From Mesorhabditis belari (lineage: Eukaryota; Nematoda; Chromadorea; Rhabditida; Rhabditidae), in the NCBI GenBank assembly GCA_958450365.1, contig CAUEEP010000428.1:62001-126000 (forward strand): DNA of 64,000 bases. The letters run 5' to 3'. Below, piece by piece: positions 22,575 to 34,179 of this stretch (position 1 is its first letter; every line of letters begins with the position of its first letter). The position numbers and the translations under genes were made by a program. Below the pieces are notes generated by a model. That model worked only from the letters and a program-made list of their open reading frames with translations, searched no databases and was not told the origin of the DNA.

Positions 22575-25500
22575 TCAACCCGCAATAAAATCGAAAGGCA
22601 TTTGATAATCGATGACTAATCGTCCGGGCTCGGGCCTTTCGTTAAACAGAAGCACTTTCAGAAGATTCACCTCTTGCGTCAAGGACGAATCCAACTGAAA
22701 ACAAAAAAAAATAATTCCTTAAAACACTGTCCAGCTCACCTCAACTATCGAACAGCAGGTCACATTCCACATATCGTGTGGTGCTACTGGCACTACTCCC
22801 TTGTATACTACCTTTTTGCTAGGCTCATGTGTGCCTGATATAAATGTGATTTTTATGGCACTTTTAATGTTACATCAAAGAAATATGTATACCTCGAAGC
22901 GTTAGACGAATTGGTCCATCACAGTAGAAATTCTCCTTAAATGCAGCAATGACCTTTACTTGAAAAGCCTGAAAAAACATTCATATTATACGATTCAAAA
23001 TCTGTTACCCTTTTAGCTGCATACGCTGCATCGTTGTCTTTAACTCCATGCCAGCAGAGTTGCATGCAAATGGCAGGGCGCTGACAATGTCTAAAGATTT
23101 GAATCAATTAAAAATTTAGGAGCCGTGGAAGCATATGGTTGATCAAATCTTTGACACGACTTAACCAAACAACCAACACTACCTTGGATTAATTTGATAG
23201 ACCTCGGTGTGATAAACTTGTGCAACGATTCCACCAGTGTCGAGAAAACGGAGGCGGTACGTATCGGAAGTATCCGCGCAAATGATCTAAATGCTTGAAA
23301 ATTAGCCCTAAACAAAAACAATCTACGACAGTGATTAAGAATCGAGCAGCTGATGTCTAACAAGAGCTAGTTTACTATTCCAAGCGCTACATTTATCCAT
23401 GTAGGCTATAAAAGCAAGCTATACTTACTTCAACTCGTTGATAAACACCATTTCTTTTGCGTCTCTCCATGCCGATACAGCTGCAAATTCCGTAGACCCG
23501 GATACCACGTTCCAACCAATCCATTCTAAAATAATTCAATAGATACCCCAGTCGCTAACTCCTTCAGCGCTTAATAAATATGATCCAAACTAACAGTTAT
23601 CTTTACTGAATGCTTAAGTTAAAACTTACACTCTTTTTCTTCCGTTCACATCTGGCCTGTCCATCGGAATCCGATTGAACTTCTTTCGATAAAACAAATC
23701 CAGTTGATCGCCGAATTCCTTGCGTTCGCTCGTCAATTCAAGCATAGCTTCACGCATCGTTAAAGGTTGTTCAACTTCTAAATTATCCATTGGAGTGAAT
23801 TGAAAACAACAATTTACCTCGGTTATTCACATCATCGGCCACCGCTCGCATTTTTCTGTAGGGAATTCCATAAAACTCGTATGGGTTTTGCAAGTAAGCA
23901 CCAAAAACGTGAAATAGCACCGTGCCATCGCTGCTAACAAATCTAAATAAATGATCTCATTTTGAGCGACGATTAAATTATAATTTTTCAAAAAGGAAAA
24001 CTAACTTGTGGTCTTGCAAATACTTCAAATCCATATTAACGATTTGAAACTTTGGATCCTCAGCATCGTAGTCGAAACTAATACAAGTTAAATTATATGA
24101 AAAAAATAGTAGTAGGTTTAAACTATCCAAGTTTATCGTTAGAAACAAAAGACACTCAGGTACAAAGACCTTCATGTCATATAAGGTTTCATGATCCGAT
24201 GATCAATCAACCGTCAAAGGTTTCGTGACTAAAGTCACTAGACCGGGTGGCCTAACCCATGGGATAAAAAGTTGTAGGAACCCGGTTTTGATTTGATGAT
24301 TTGAAAATTTTTCAAGGTTAATCTTGAAATGTTCCCTTTAATTTATTTTTTAATCAACATTAAAACGAACTTAACAAGATTTTGTCCAGCAATTTGATTC
24401 CTTTTCTCGATCACCTCATCCGTTTGTTCCACTTCCCATTGGTCCGGAAAAGTTTCATAGCGTTGATCGGTTACTTCTCGTTTCTAAAAATGAATTACTA
24501 TTAAAGTAGAAAACGATGACATACCTCATAAACTTGAAAGGGTGCAGGCTTAACGTAGGTTGCAGCATTGAAGACGGGCATTTGAACCACCTGAAAACAT
24601 TTACAAATGAACGCAATAAATAATTTACCGATCCATAACAGTGTGCTCCGAAGAGTCCCAAAATATCGACGTCCACTTTGTCGCATTGATCCAGCTGTTT
24701 ATTCTTCAATCCGAACAAATCGACAAGATGTGCCTTTGCATAATTGTCGTGCAACACTGTGCTTTTGATGGCCACAACCTAAAAATCAGCTTGTACTTTT
24801 TCAAATAACAAAGTCTATTTTACCGCCACATAATGTATAGAGCGCTTTAAATTAATAATATGGTAGCCAAGCTTTTACCTTAAACAGTTCAAACTCTCGA
24901 ATGATTTCACGAAAAGCCGCATCATGTTTTTCAGTCCAACGAGGTCTTGCTTCAGTCTAAAATCAAAAATAATCACGAGAGCACGCATTAACTTTACCAT
25001 AGACGAATCAATTGGCGAAACTCCACCCAGACACATGTACATTGCTTGCCAAGGATGATAGTAGAAATTATCCTAGAATACATTTTACGTGAATTGGAGG
25101 CACAACTCACTGGCATCACGGCCAAACAGATTGGATTGACCCATTGCAGTCGTCCCTCATCTATAAAGATTACCCGCACAAGCTCGTTTGAAACAGCCTA
25201 AATAATTTGATATATAAACAATACAAAGTCCATCCACCTCAACGACTCGTGCTCTTCCATAACGCCTTTGAGTGACATCAGCAGCGAGATCGCCTTCACT
25301 GACTTGATCTTCCAATGGAGCCATACAGTAGCGCTTCAGCAAATTGGGGAACTCGTGCTTCGCGAATTGAATGAGCGGCTCACTAAAGTTAAAATCAAAA
25401 TGCAAACAAAAAATTTAACCTTGTTGGCTCCTCCAAGATCAGCTGTGAAGTGATATGATTGTAAGGCCGGACCCAAAAAGAACTCGGACTCTCGATGTGA

Positions 25501-25762
25501 ATCACTTCGACAATTGCAGCACCGACCAATGGAATATGATGGATCTAAACATAAACAAATTTACGACTTAAACAATTAGACTCTACTTCGCTACTTTTCG
25601 CATACCTTCTACTCAAAAAAACTCAAGACCAACCTTAGAAAATTTCTTCCCGTTCCTCAACATTTCGGGCTTTTGCTTTGTTGGATCGCACATCGGACTT
25701 GGGGGTCGTTCAAAACCGCAGTCGACGAGAAATTCTCCATCTTCCGGAGCATTTTCTGCCAT
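22575..25762 (-). CDS. Tudor-domain protein, 18 exons
   Basis: Exons: 25634-25762, 25420-25545, 25238-25378, 25111-25197, 24998-25072, 24879-24956, 24629-24778, 24525-24590, 24371-24483, 24006-24077, 23818-23942, 23630-23777, 23429-23525, 23183-23286, 23009-23090, 22893-22968, 22740-22834, 22575-22694 (627 aa). ATG directly follows a tttttag acceptor, a typical trans-splice position. Tudor-like repeats: VEVISHRESEFFLGP ... RYGRARVVE ... RVIFIDEGRLQWV ... AVMP (residues about 50-190), and IRVYGICSCIGME ... YRLRFLDTGG (about 430-500). The binding of methyl-arginine or a role in small-RNA or germ-granule biology is inferred from the family only. An EKL-1-like identity is possible but unproven. 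The exon 2/3 joint needs the second of two nearby AGs. MO25 lies 740 bp upstream on the same strand. Confidence 0.85.
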
Positions 25763-26499
25763 CTAAAAATAATAACTTTAGAAAGCTTGAGCTCAATTTT
25801 ACAGGGTAGAAACTTGTAAAACTTGTAAAAGCAAATGATATCTTGAACCATCAAGGTAAATAGTCTATTAGCTTAAGATTCATCGCGTAACACAAAAATT
25901 TCAAATTCGTCGCGTAAGCTTTGGAAAAAAAAGGCTACGGTAAAAGGAGCGCGACTCTTTCCTTCGCTAAAGGAACCTGAAAATGACTGTTTGTGCTCAC
26001 TGTATAATGCGTCATTCACTAATCAAAATGCATGAAATCCGTCAAAACCCATTTCGCAATGAAATATTATTGTATATGTATAAGCCAAACGTCAAACTAT
26101 TTCCATCTCATTCCTTGAATTTAGGAAGAATTTATTTGTATGAATCATAGTCAACTATCCAATTTCAAAGATTCAATTCAAAGAAACGGACTTAATACGC
26201 AACCAGTAACAAAGTCAACAAAAATCCCAGTAAATTAAAGACTAGTAAGCAATGATCTCAATGGTGCATGAAAGAAAAAACCCAGCAGAAAGCTTTTTGG
26301 ATCCGATGACGGTGAAAGCACACAAGTGACTAGTAACATGCACAAAACTGGGAGGAAAGAACAGAAATCCCGGCCACAAAGAGAATTTCATTTAAGGCAA
26401 AAATATTGAACTGAGAGGAAACAAAAAGAGGATACTTAATGAATATAGACAGTTAATGAATGAGCTACATGAACACAAAGACTATTGAGTGAGATGAGA
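25763..26499. other. Intergenic spacer between MO25 and the Tudor gene
   Basis: No exon, repeat or RNA is seen. The 740-bp gap is longer than usual for a nematode operon but does not rule one out. Confidence 0.6.
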
Positions 26500-28334
26500 T
26501 CAGGCAAAAGCGCGAGGTTGCTCCAAAAGTTGAGGAGAATGTCGTAGAGGCGAAATGGGCAGCTCTTCCCCCTCCTGCATCAAACGGCCTGGCGACAGTG
26601 ATCGAGTTTGATCGTGCGATGGGAGTGTATTGATTTGCCGGATCACGTAGTCCTTCTCATCGTTGAATTGATCATCTTTGTCCCTTTCATTGCAGAAAGT
26701 CTGTAGGAATCCAAGCAGCTTGACTCTAAAATTAGTCATATTCGTGAAAAAGTCAAGGAAATAACTTACCGATTGCGAGTTAAGATTGCCAAAATGGCTT
26801 GATTCTTTTCAGGATTAGCGATGAACACCTAAAACCCAATTAAAAATAAATGAAAATGTACAAACTTTGAACACGTGAAAGGCCTCAAATTGAATAGCTC
26901 GTGATTGCTCAGAAAGGAGATTCATCACCAACTTCAAATTCTCACTGTTTGACGTATAACGGATCATCGCCGAGAAATTGAGACGATTGATAAGCAGCTC
27001 GCCGAGTAACTAAAACAAAAATATCTGAATGATTTAATCGACATTGAACGACAAAGAACTCGTGATTTAACCGTAAAATAATAAGGTAAAACATACTCTG
27101 ATGGATTGACGCTTCGCCACATAATTGTCCGAAGCGAGGAGTCCATTGAGATGCTCAAAGAAACAAACGTAGTTCTGGTTGATGAAGTGGGAGACGAGAG
27201 CCTTGTGTCGAGTGAGCAATTCTTTGAGCGTCAAAAACGAATCCCCGGCAATGTCGAAACGTTCGTCTTGCACAAGTTTGAAGAACATCCAGAATCCCCT
27301 TGACTCCAACAACATGCTAGCAAGTCTCTAAACAATCAAATTTTAAAAGCAACAAAAAGCGCTATAAACTTCATGCCGAATGGAGTCACGGAGGATGGTG
27401 CCAACAGCCGAACACAGCTCACTACTTTCGTAACTAAAAAACTTGTAAAGTGCTTGTTTTCTTCAGTATAAACGGTAACAGCACTGAATTAAAACTATTC
27501 ACCAGTTAACGAGATGATCGAACACTCCGGGACATTCGGCCAAATGCTCGGCCATGGGCCAGCGAACTCCGTGCTAAATAAAAAATAAACATCGAACAAA
27601 GAATGGAAGTACCTGTCGGCGTAACATCGATCCGATAATCAGAACTGCATCCTTGCGGCTTTCAAAATCGAGCAAGCTCAAGTTGATGATAATGTGTCGA
27701 GCGATATCTCCTTTCATAAACTCCGTCAGCAGTTGGCTGTTCTACAGTAAAGAAATTTGAAATGTTTAAAAAATAAGTTAGTGATACTATTTATAAACAT
27801 TAACTGGTGCATAGCATTGATTGCAATTACATTTTCCTCATCTCTATGCTAACTCAACATAGGTGCCGCTATGCATGCAAAGCTATATTAATAAAGTGCT
27901 GCGGATGGTTTGGAGATGGCACTTTGCAACACAAAGTCATATGTAAGATGTAAGTAAAGTTTGAACAATCCCTATTTAAACATTTGCACCCAAATTTTGC
28001 TCAACAAAGAATGGCGTCTAATTCTAAACCTAACGAGTACCTCCAGGCGCATCCTTGCCCAATTTGTTGATTACTAGATTGGATAACTCAGCCACACTAG
28101 AATAGGTGATTCCACCACAGCCTCATGAAGCACCAAAACCGTTACCATTTCAATTGCAGATTCCTGTCCTTCATTGCTTTGAATCATCATTTTGATTGCC
28201 ATCAGGTGTTTCCCGGCATCTTCAATTCCCCGTCGTCGATCCTTCTCTTTGTCGACTTCAATCAAAAGAAGAGCATCTTTGAGTCCTTTCGCCATCTCAG
28301 GTGGCGTCTTCGTCGAGCGACCAAACAATTTCAT
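26500..28334 (-). CDS. mop-25: MO25/Cab39 scaffold protein
   Basis: Eight exons: 28146-28334, 27613-27741, 27503-27573, 27370-27433, 27097-27327, 26866-27009, 26770-26828, 26500-26725 (370 aa). Family hallmarks: [20 protein letters not shown] at the start, [10 protein letters not shown]...[69 protein letters not shown] and [17 protein letters not shown]25 is an armadillo-like adaptor that holds and activates STRAD/LKB1 and GCK-family kinases. The C-terminus extends about 35 residues (SLSPGRL...) past the usual end. A small upstream exon at 28863-28884 (ATG..., donor GTAAAT) splices in phase to 28339 and would add MLGLRLPAT before the usual Met. Intron 1 contains a MITE. Confidence 0.95.
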
Positions 28335-28564
28335 CGTAGCTGAAAGTAAAAACATTATAAACAGTGGTAAAGTTTAAAAAATTCAAAAACAAGTCTAAAA
28401 AAGCGTAATCTGCACGAGTGCATCAAAACAAAACGAAAAAGTTTTTCTCTGGAAAGGTCTTTATACCCAAAACTGTAACAGATATCCAGTTGAGCAACAG
28501 TGAACTTTTAACAATACGATAGTGCGTTTTAGAAAACCAATTTGGCTGAGTAGGTGAAAACAGT

Positions 28565-28770
28565 TATACATTCTGAGTGTCCCTCTGGGGGATGTTCGAC
28601 GTTTTTTGCCCATAACTATCTTCAAACTTATTAGATTATCAGATTCATTAGATCATTAGATTTGTTTTAATGTAAGAAATAAAATGATAACTACATCAGT
28701 CAAAAAAAGTTAAGTTTGAAGAAAGTTATGGGCAAAAAAACATCGGAAAGGGGGGCACTCGGAATGTATA
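28565..28770. mobile_element. Small TIR element upstream of MO25
   Basis: Inverted ends tatacattctgagtg and cactcggaatgtata, with a second inverted pair cccataact.tcttcaaact / aagtttgaagaaagttatggg. It has no ORF. It would be in the intron if the upstream MO25 exon is used. Confidence 0.8.
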
Positions 28771-29215
28771 AAAACAATCAAATAACTTCTGATTTTCTCT
28801 ACTTTTTAAACCTTTTGCAAGCATAAAATGTCAAGTAGCAAGTTAAAATAATAAAAATTTACCTGGCAAGCGAAGCCCGAGCATCTTTCGGAGTCTGATT
28901 TTTGTGTATGAAGGGAAAATTGAAGCTTTTTTGGGTTTATTTGTTTAATGCAAATATTTGTATTCAAATATTTTCGATTCAATAAATTTTTATTCCAGCT
29001 TTAAATTTATGCACACAAAATAAGAAAGCTTATTGTGAAAATACCGGTAAACGCTTCCAAAAGATCCAAAAAAAAACGAGTGAGATCAGCACATTGACAA
29101 AAGTGACCCATATTTTCTAAAGTGGAGGGAATACGGTAATGAGATCGAGGCTTAGAGATTAACAAATAGGTAGAGATTTAAATTAGAGATCAAAAACTAT
29201 AAGATTTCTTTCATA

Positions 29216-30838
29216 TCACGGCATCCTCATCATCGATACATTGGATTTCTTCTTGGTAGCCCGTCTTGTTGAGGAGAGTTTTGCCTGAAGTGATTTGTCG
29301 GTTTCTATGATGAGTAAGGGTTTCAATTCTAAAACATGTCAACTTTTGAATACTACCGTAACCTCGTATCTTGTTTGTGATAATTCATGACAATTTCTGA
29401 TAATTCATGCCATTTTTGTATTATTCTTTTGGTTGGTGATGGAACTTGTCAACTTTCGAATACTACTATAACTGTACTGTACTCGTAAGTTACCTTCAAT
29501 TAAACTTTTGAACTTTCTAAATCTCAGAACCAAAACTTTCTAAATCTTTTTGTTTCTAAAGCTTGTTCTTATTCTTCTTACCCGGCGGTGGAGATACAGG
29601 ATCCCTTTCCTCTTCAAGATCCGACAAAGCTGTTGAAGGACGAGTTGAACCAGAAAGTTCACCAATACTCACAGCACTGAAAACATTTAATTGAATAAAA
29701 AATGATCCTGTCCAGAAAATCAGAACGGTGTTAACCCATATTAATTAATTAAAATCAAATTATTAGGCTAAAAAGAAAATCTAAAAAATCTTTTCGTTCC
29801 TTCTCATACTTCCGTTGAAAAATAACAAATTCACCAATTTGCTCTAAATAAAAAAAGCTTAAGCTTAGGTTTTCTCTAAATAAAAAGTGTTTCTTCTTCA
29901 ATTTCCCATCTTTTTAAGTCAATTTGGGTTCACTTTCAAGCAAATTCGAGAGTGTTCTTTGCCTTTTTTATAAAAATCTATAAAAACCTCTACGAAGAAA
30001 TTGGCTGAATCAATTTCTCTGAAAATTTGGCTATATACAAAGCTTTTGGTGCTCTATCTTTTATCCAATGACACTAAGATAAGTTTCCTTAGGTAAAGTG
30101 TCTAAACTCGCAAAGCACAAAGCGCAAATTCGAGGTTGAAATCCATATTTTTCTCAAAATTCTATAATAACCTCTACGAAGAAATTGGCTGAATCAATTT
30201 CTCTGAAAATTTAGCTATATACTTAACTTTTTGTGCTCTATCTTTTAGCTATTGACGTAAAGATAGGTTTCCTTAGCTAAAGTGCCTAAACCGTAAGCCG
30301 TAAGCTGTTTTTGACTACCCGACTTCACGCTTCAAAAAAATCAAGACGTTTTAAACCCATTTTAATGTTATTTTGCAGAAAAATAATTGGCTTTTTTAAT
30401 GAAACAAACCGTAGTTCAATCGAGTTCCGTTCTTTTTCAGAAATCCGTGGTTGCTCTACGCTTAATAGCGCGCCCCAGCTAATGGGCGAAATGACCTTAT
30501 ATACGTGCATTGCTTGCGGCAAGGGTACGGTAGCTGGGGCGCGCTATTAAGCCAAGAGCAACCATGGATTTCTGAAAAAGATGGAAAAGAGCGGAAATGT
30601 TTAATTGGTTTTGTTGGCTTAAACGGAACGAAAAGGAACGAAAAGACTTTTTTTGAGCTAAAGATTACCATGAGGTGTCTCTTGTGTAAAAGTTGAAAAT
30701 ATTATTCGGTCGATTGTTTGCGAATTTCTTCTTCTGATCAGCATGATTGGGTGATGTGCAATTTGAGGGACATTGAACGACGATTGATGGAGGAGGAATT
30801 GAAGAAAGGAGTGAATTCTCCGAGACGTTTATTGGTGG
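29216..30838 (-). CDS. 3' part of an unrecognised Ser/Pro-rich protein
   Basis: Three exons join in phase: 30669-30838, 29582-29676, 29216-29328. They read PPINVSENSLLSSIPPPS..., GELSGSTRPSTALSDLEEER, then a basic end TRRATKKKSNVS and a stop. The composition looks like a cytoplasmic tail, without domains I recognise. Upstream exons were not found. The large intron contains two inverted repeats. The first exon is also open on the plus strand, so the strand call is only moderate. Confidence 0.4.
29800..30430 (-). repeat. Dispersed repeat family B, copy 2
   Basis: This is an inverted relative of 1555-2165, with the block near aaaagcttaagcttaggttt and the block gactacccgacttcacgc. Inside it, a segment of about 110 bp (cctctacgaagaaattggct...) occurs twice. 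Confidence 0.7.
30433..30580. mobile_element. Small inverted-repeat element
   Basis: Arms of about 48 bp starting tttttcagaaatccgtgg are inverted at 30530-30580 and enclose about 55 bp. No ORF. Confidence 0.8.
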
Positions 30839-31368
30839 CTGAAATTGAGTAGGTCTTGCAATGTGGATTTCTAGAGTGGATTTCTGAGATTTCTTTAGAT
30901 TCATAATCTAAACTTATATTGTGCTCTAGCTCGCTAGCTTTATATCTTTAAATCTCTTCCACTTTCTCTATAAGATCTCTTTGTGTAGATAAATTGATAA
31001 ACTGAATACTAAACTACCAGCGATCCAAAGAACAAAGAATTTTACGAGGTTTGCATAAATGGCTCAACGAAATTAGAGTCAGCTTTAGGGTGGAACAACC
31101 ACAAATCGTGAACACCAATCTGCAGTGTCTTGAGGTAAGAAGAGGATGATAGGCGGGATCCAATCCGAATATAACGAGTACTATAACTTTGATTGAGTCT
31201 ACAGTATGTCGTCTTAGTATCCAGTAGTATCCAGTATATTTATACTAACCCTGCTAACGTTTAGGTTACAAGAGTACGGTGGAATAACTATATACTTCTG
31301 TACTTGCTGCTCTATTTTTAGAGATATGTAGAATAACTCTTAGAATGTTGAATAATGATTGATATGCA

Positions 31369-32129
31369 TACCGTATTTTCTCTAATAGTAGTGCACCCGG
31401 CCGAGCCGAGTTGATGACTAATTTACGGTTTCTAAGCTTTTACAGAAGCTCAACACTCAAATCCTCCACTAGATCTCATCGTCAGCTACATTTTCCGACC
31501 TCACATCGATAGGTTTTGATAAGCGGTTCTCGAGATTTCGAGGAATCTAGGCAAACCTTAAGGTGCATTCCCTAATAGTGCACCCTGCCGAGTTGGTGAG
31601 GCTCAGGCTTAGACTTAGGCCCAGGCTTAGGTCCAGGCTCAGGCTTAGACTTAGGCCAGGCTTAGGTCCAGGCTCAGGCTTAGACTTAGGCCCAGGCTTA
31701 GGTCCAGGCTCAGGCTTAGATTTAGGCCCAGGCTTAGGTCCAGGCTCAGGCTCAGGCTTAGACTTAGGTTTAGACTTAGGCTTAGACTTAGGCTTAGGCT
31801 TGAAAATCAACGCACTATCCATCAATGAAAGCTTCAAAAAGAACGACAAACCATTGTTTGCTAAAGTGTGTCCTTTTCTGTCTTCGCACTGTAGCAACAT
31901 TTCAGCTACCGTATTTTCTCTAATCGTGGTGTACCCCGGCGAGCCGAGTTGGTGACTATTTACGGCTTCCAAAGTTTTCCCAGAAGCTCAACATTCAAAT
32001 TCCCCACTAGATCTCATCATCAGCTACATTTTCCGACCCGACATCGATAGGTTTTGATAAGCGGTTCTCGAGATTTCGAGCAATTTAGGCGACGCTCAGG
32101 GTGCACTACTATTAGAGAAAATACGGTAG
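31369..32129 (+). mobile_element. Composite MITE (family C) with TTAGGC-like core, copy 1
   Basis: Ends are accgtattttctctaatag and its complement. The element holds two tandem half-copies of the MITE body (ctagatctcatcgtcagc ...). Between them, at 31600-31800, lies a run of degenerate ttaggc / ttagac / caggct repeats. Two simple copies of the same MITE lie at 52893-53093 and 53305-53512. Confidence 0.85.
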
Positions 32130-32349
32130 TAATAGAGTAATAGTAATAGATTTTAATGAGCTTTTAATGAGTTTAAATGGGTTAACGACTTCTAGACTAC
32201 TACTAAAATAACTACAATAATTTTACGACTCAGGCACAAATGCCCGGGGTGTTTCTTTGACCTGAGCCAATAATTGTTCCAACTTTAGCAACTTTTCAAC
32301 ATCTATTCATCTATTTGCCACATCTATTTATCCAATCGATTTCCCTCAA

Positions 32350-33477
32350 ATGTTTCCCATCCCAAAATTACCCTATCTCCTACGAGAAGCTTGCCTTGAA
32401 CACATAGATCTCACCGATTTTCCAAATTTTCTAAAAACCGATCACCAATCTCGATACTATTTCCTAAAGCGTGGCCCATTCACAAAAACTCTTCACCAAA
32501 TCTCATTCAGAACAAAAAGCGCTAAAGAAATTAATGGCCAAATCGTTTGCAATGACTTTGAAATCTATTTCAAATCAAAAACAAAACGTATTCATCTGAA
32601 AACATTTAGTCAATTGCTTGAAAATCCGATTGATACAATTCCCCTAATGACAATTCTCTTTAAAAATTTGCGCTTTTGTCGACGAATCCATTTATTCATC
32701 AAAACGCCATCTATAACATCAAATTCAACATCTTTTCCTTATAATCTTTTCGATTTTCTTCCAAAATTCTCTTCTTTAGCTGAATATCTTGTATTTGTTA
32801 ATGATTATTCCATTTTTGAAACGATCATTGATAATTATTGTCCAAAAGTTGTTGAAAGTTTTCATTTTCGTTTTTTATCGAATTCAGACTACAATATACA
32901 ATTTCTTCTAAACATGATTAAAAAAATGAAGTTACGAAAAAATCTCAGCTTTCATTTACCCCTAGCAGTCTTTTATGAACATTTTGCAAATCTTAATCTC
33001 AAATCGATTCGAAAAGTCTGTAAGAAAGAAGAGATTTTTAAAGAATCTATTGAAATACTTTTAAAAAAAGGATTTCCAAGCAAAAACCCAAACTTTTCTG
33101 GATCCATTTGCACTCATATCTACCCTTGGTCACTCAGAGATCCGGTAAAAGAATTCGAGAAAAGAAAAGCTTTTCTCAAAGAACAAGGCTTTCAAATTTG
33201 CCATCAACAAAAGAAATTCTGGAGAAAGAAAATGAAGAAATGGAATAATGATCAATCAATTTATGAAGTCATTTCATTTATCTCATTTCGAAAGAGAATC
33301 AGCCAGAAAAAGTCGATTCTCTATTCATTAGATCTTCTATTTTTTCCCGACTCAAAATCTTTTCAAATTACATTCAATTTTCGCTACAGAAAGAACATAA
33401 AAGTGAAAGGATTTCTTCAAAAAGTCTCTCGTTTCTTTGATCCTTTTAATAAATGTCGATGTCATGTTTACTATTAA
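32350..33477 (+). CDS. Intronless F-box-like protein (nematode type)
   Basis: A single 375-codon ORF starts with FPIPKLPYLLREACLEHIDL. This resembles the N-terminal F-box-like start of the large nematode F-box families, which act as SCF ubiquitin-ligase adaptors. The rest is Lys/Phe-rich with no clear repeat. It has no predicted signal peptide or membrane segment. Absence of introns, unlike all neighbours, suggests a lineage-expanded or retro-copied gene. The ATG at 32350 follows tccctcaa and is the first in frame. Function is inferred from the N-terminus alone. Confidence 0.7.
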   Translation: MFPIPKLPYLLREACLEHIDLTDFPNFLKTDHQSRYYFLKRGPFTKTLHQISFRTKSAKEINGQIVCNDFEIYFKSKTKRIHLKTFSQLLENPIDTIPLMTILFKNLRFCRRIHLFIKTPSITSNSTSFPYNLFDFLPKFSSLAEYLVFVNDYSIFETIIDNYCPKVVESFHFRFLSNSDYNIQFLLNMIKKMKLRKNLSFHLPLAVFYEHFANLNLKSIRKVCKKEEIFKESIEILLKKGFPSKNPNFSGSICTHIYPWSLRDPVKEFEKRKAFLKEQGFQICHQQKKFWRKKMKKWNNDQSIYEVISFISFRKRISQKKSILYSLDLLFFPDSKSFQITFNFRYRKNIKVKGFLQKVSRFFDPFNKCRCHVYY

Positions 33478-33829
33478 AAACTTCTTGCGTTTCTTTTACA
33501 ATTTCTCAAGTAGCTTAGCTAGCTTTTTGATAGTACAATAGCTTTTTGATTGTTTAAATTTAGATTTTTACCTAATTCATTTTCTTATTCAGTTTTCTAT
33601 TCAGTTTTCTATTTCTTTCTAATCTCATTGTTCTATGTCCACAAGTAAATTAGGTTTTTAGATTGTTTAACTCTAGATCTTTACCTAATTCAATTTGTTA
33701 TTCAATCAATTTGTTATTCAATCATTCAAGCTATTCAAATCTCAAATTCAAATTTAAAACGAATAAAAGTATGAAAGCGTTTGTGCACAAAGAACCCAGC
33801 ACTTCTTTAAAAAAAGCAAAGAAAAAGCC

Positions 33830-33945
33830 AAGGTGGGGTCCGAACCTATGACCTCTCGCTCTGCAAACGAACGCTCTACCCCTCGGCCAAGACTGCAGCA
33901 AATGAAGCCCGCCGGGAAGACCGCTAAGACCCAAATGATCACTAA
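33830..33945 (-). repeat. tRNA-derived SINE, family 3 (partial copy)
   Basis: A tRNA-like head on the minus strand (ttggccgaggggtagagcg ... ggttcggaccccac) is followed by the aagacccaaatgatc block shared with 20155-20185. The remaining body is missing. Confidence 0.65.
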
Positions 33946-34179
33946 TTCAAGCTATTCAGATATAAAACATTATCAGTACAATGTAGGGTTGTTCCAAGGA
34001 CACTTTTTTGAGGCGGGGGTTACTGTAGTACTGGTCTACAAGAAGAACTTTTATCTGCCAGAAGTCTGGGACTGACCTGGCTTGGTTTTTAGGTCCTAAG
34101 CAATCTATTTCAAGTAATTCATTTCAAGTCATCCATTTCAAGTAAACCATTTCAAGTAATCCATTTCAAATAATCCATT

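Noticed and set aside
30742..31111. Plus-strand exon pair (HDWVMCNLRDIERRL ... DPKNKEFYEVC)
   Set aside because: One phase-compatible junction, but it overlaps the minus-strand exon 30669-30838, which joins two further exons in phase. No upstream plus exon was found. It remains a possible alternative.
31563..31972. ORFs of 130-141 codons with Lys-Pro-Lys-Ser or Arg-Leu repeats
   Set aside because: They are translation of the degenerate TTAGGC repeat core of a MITE.
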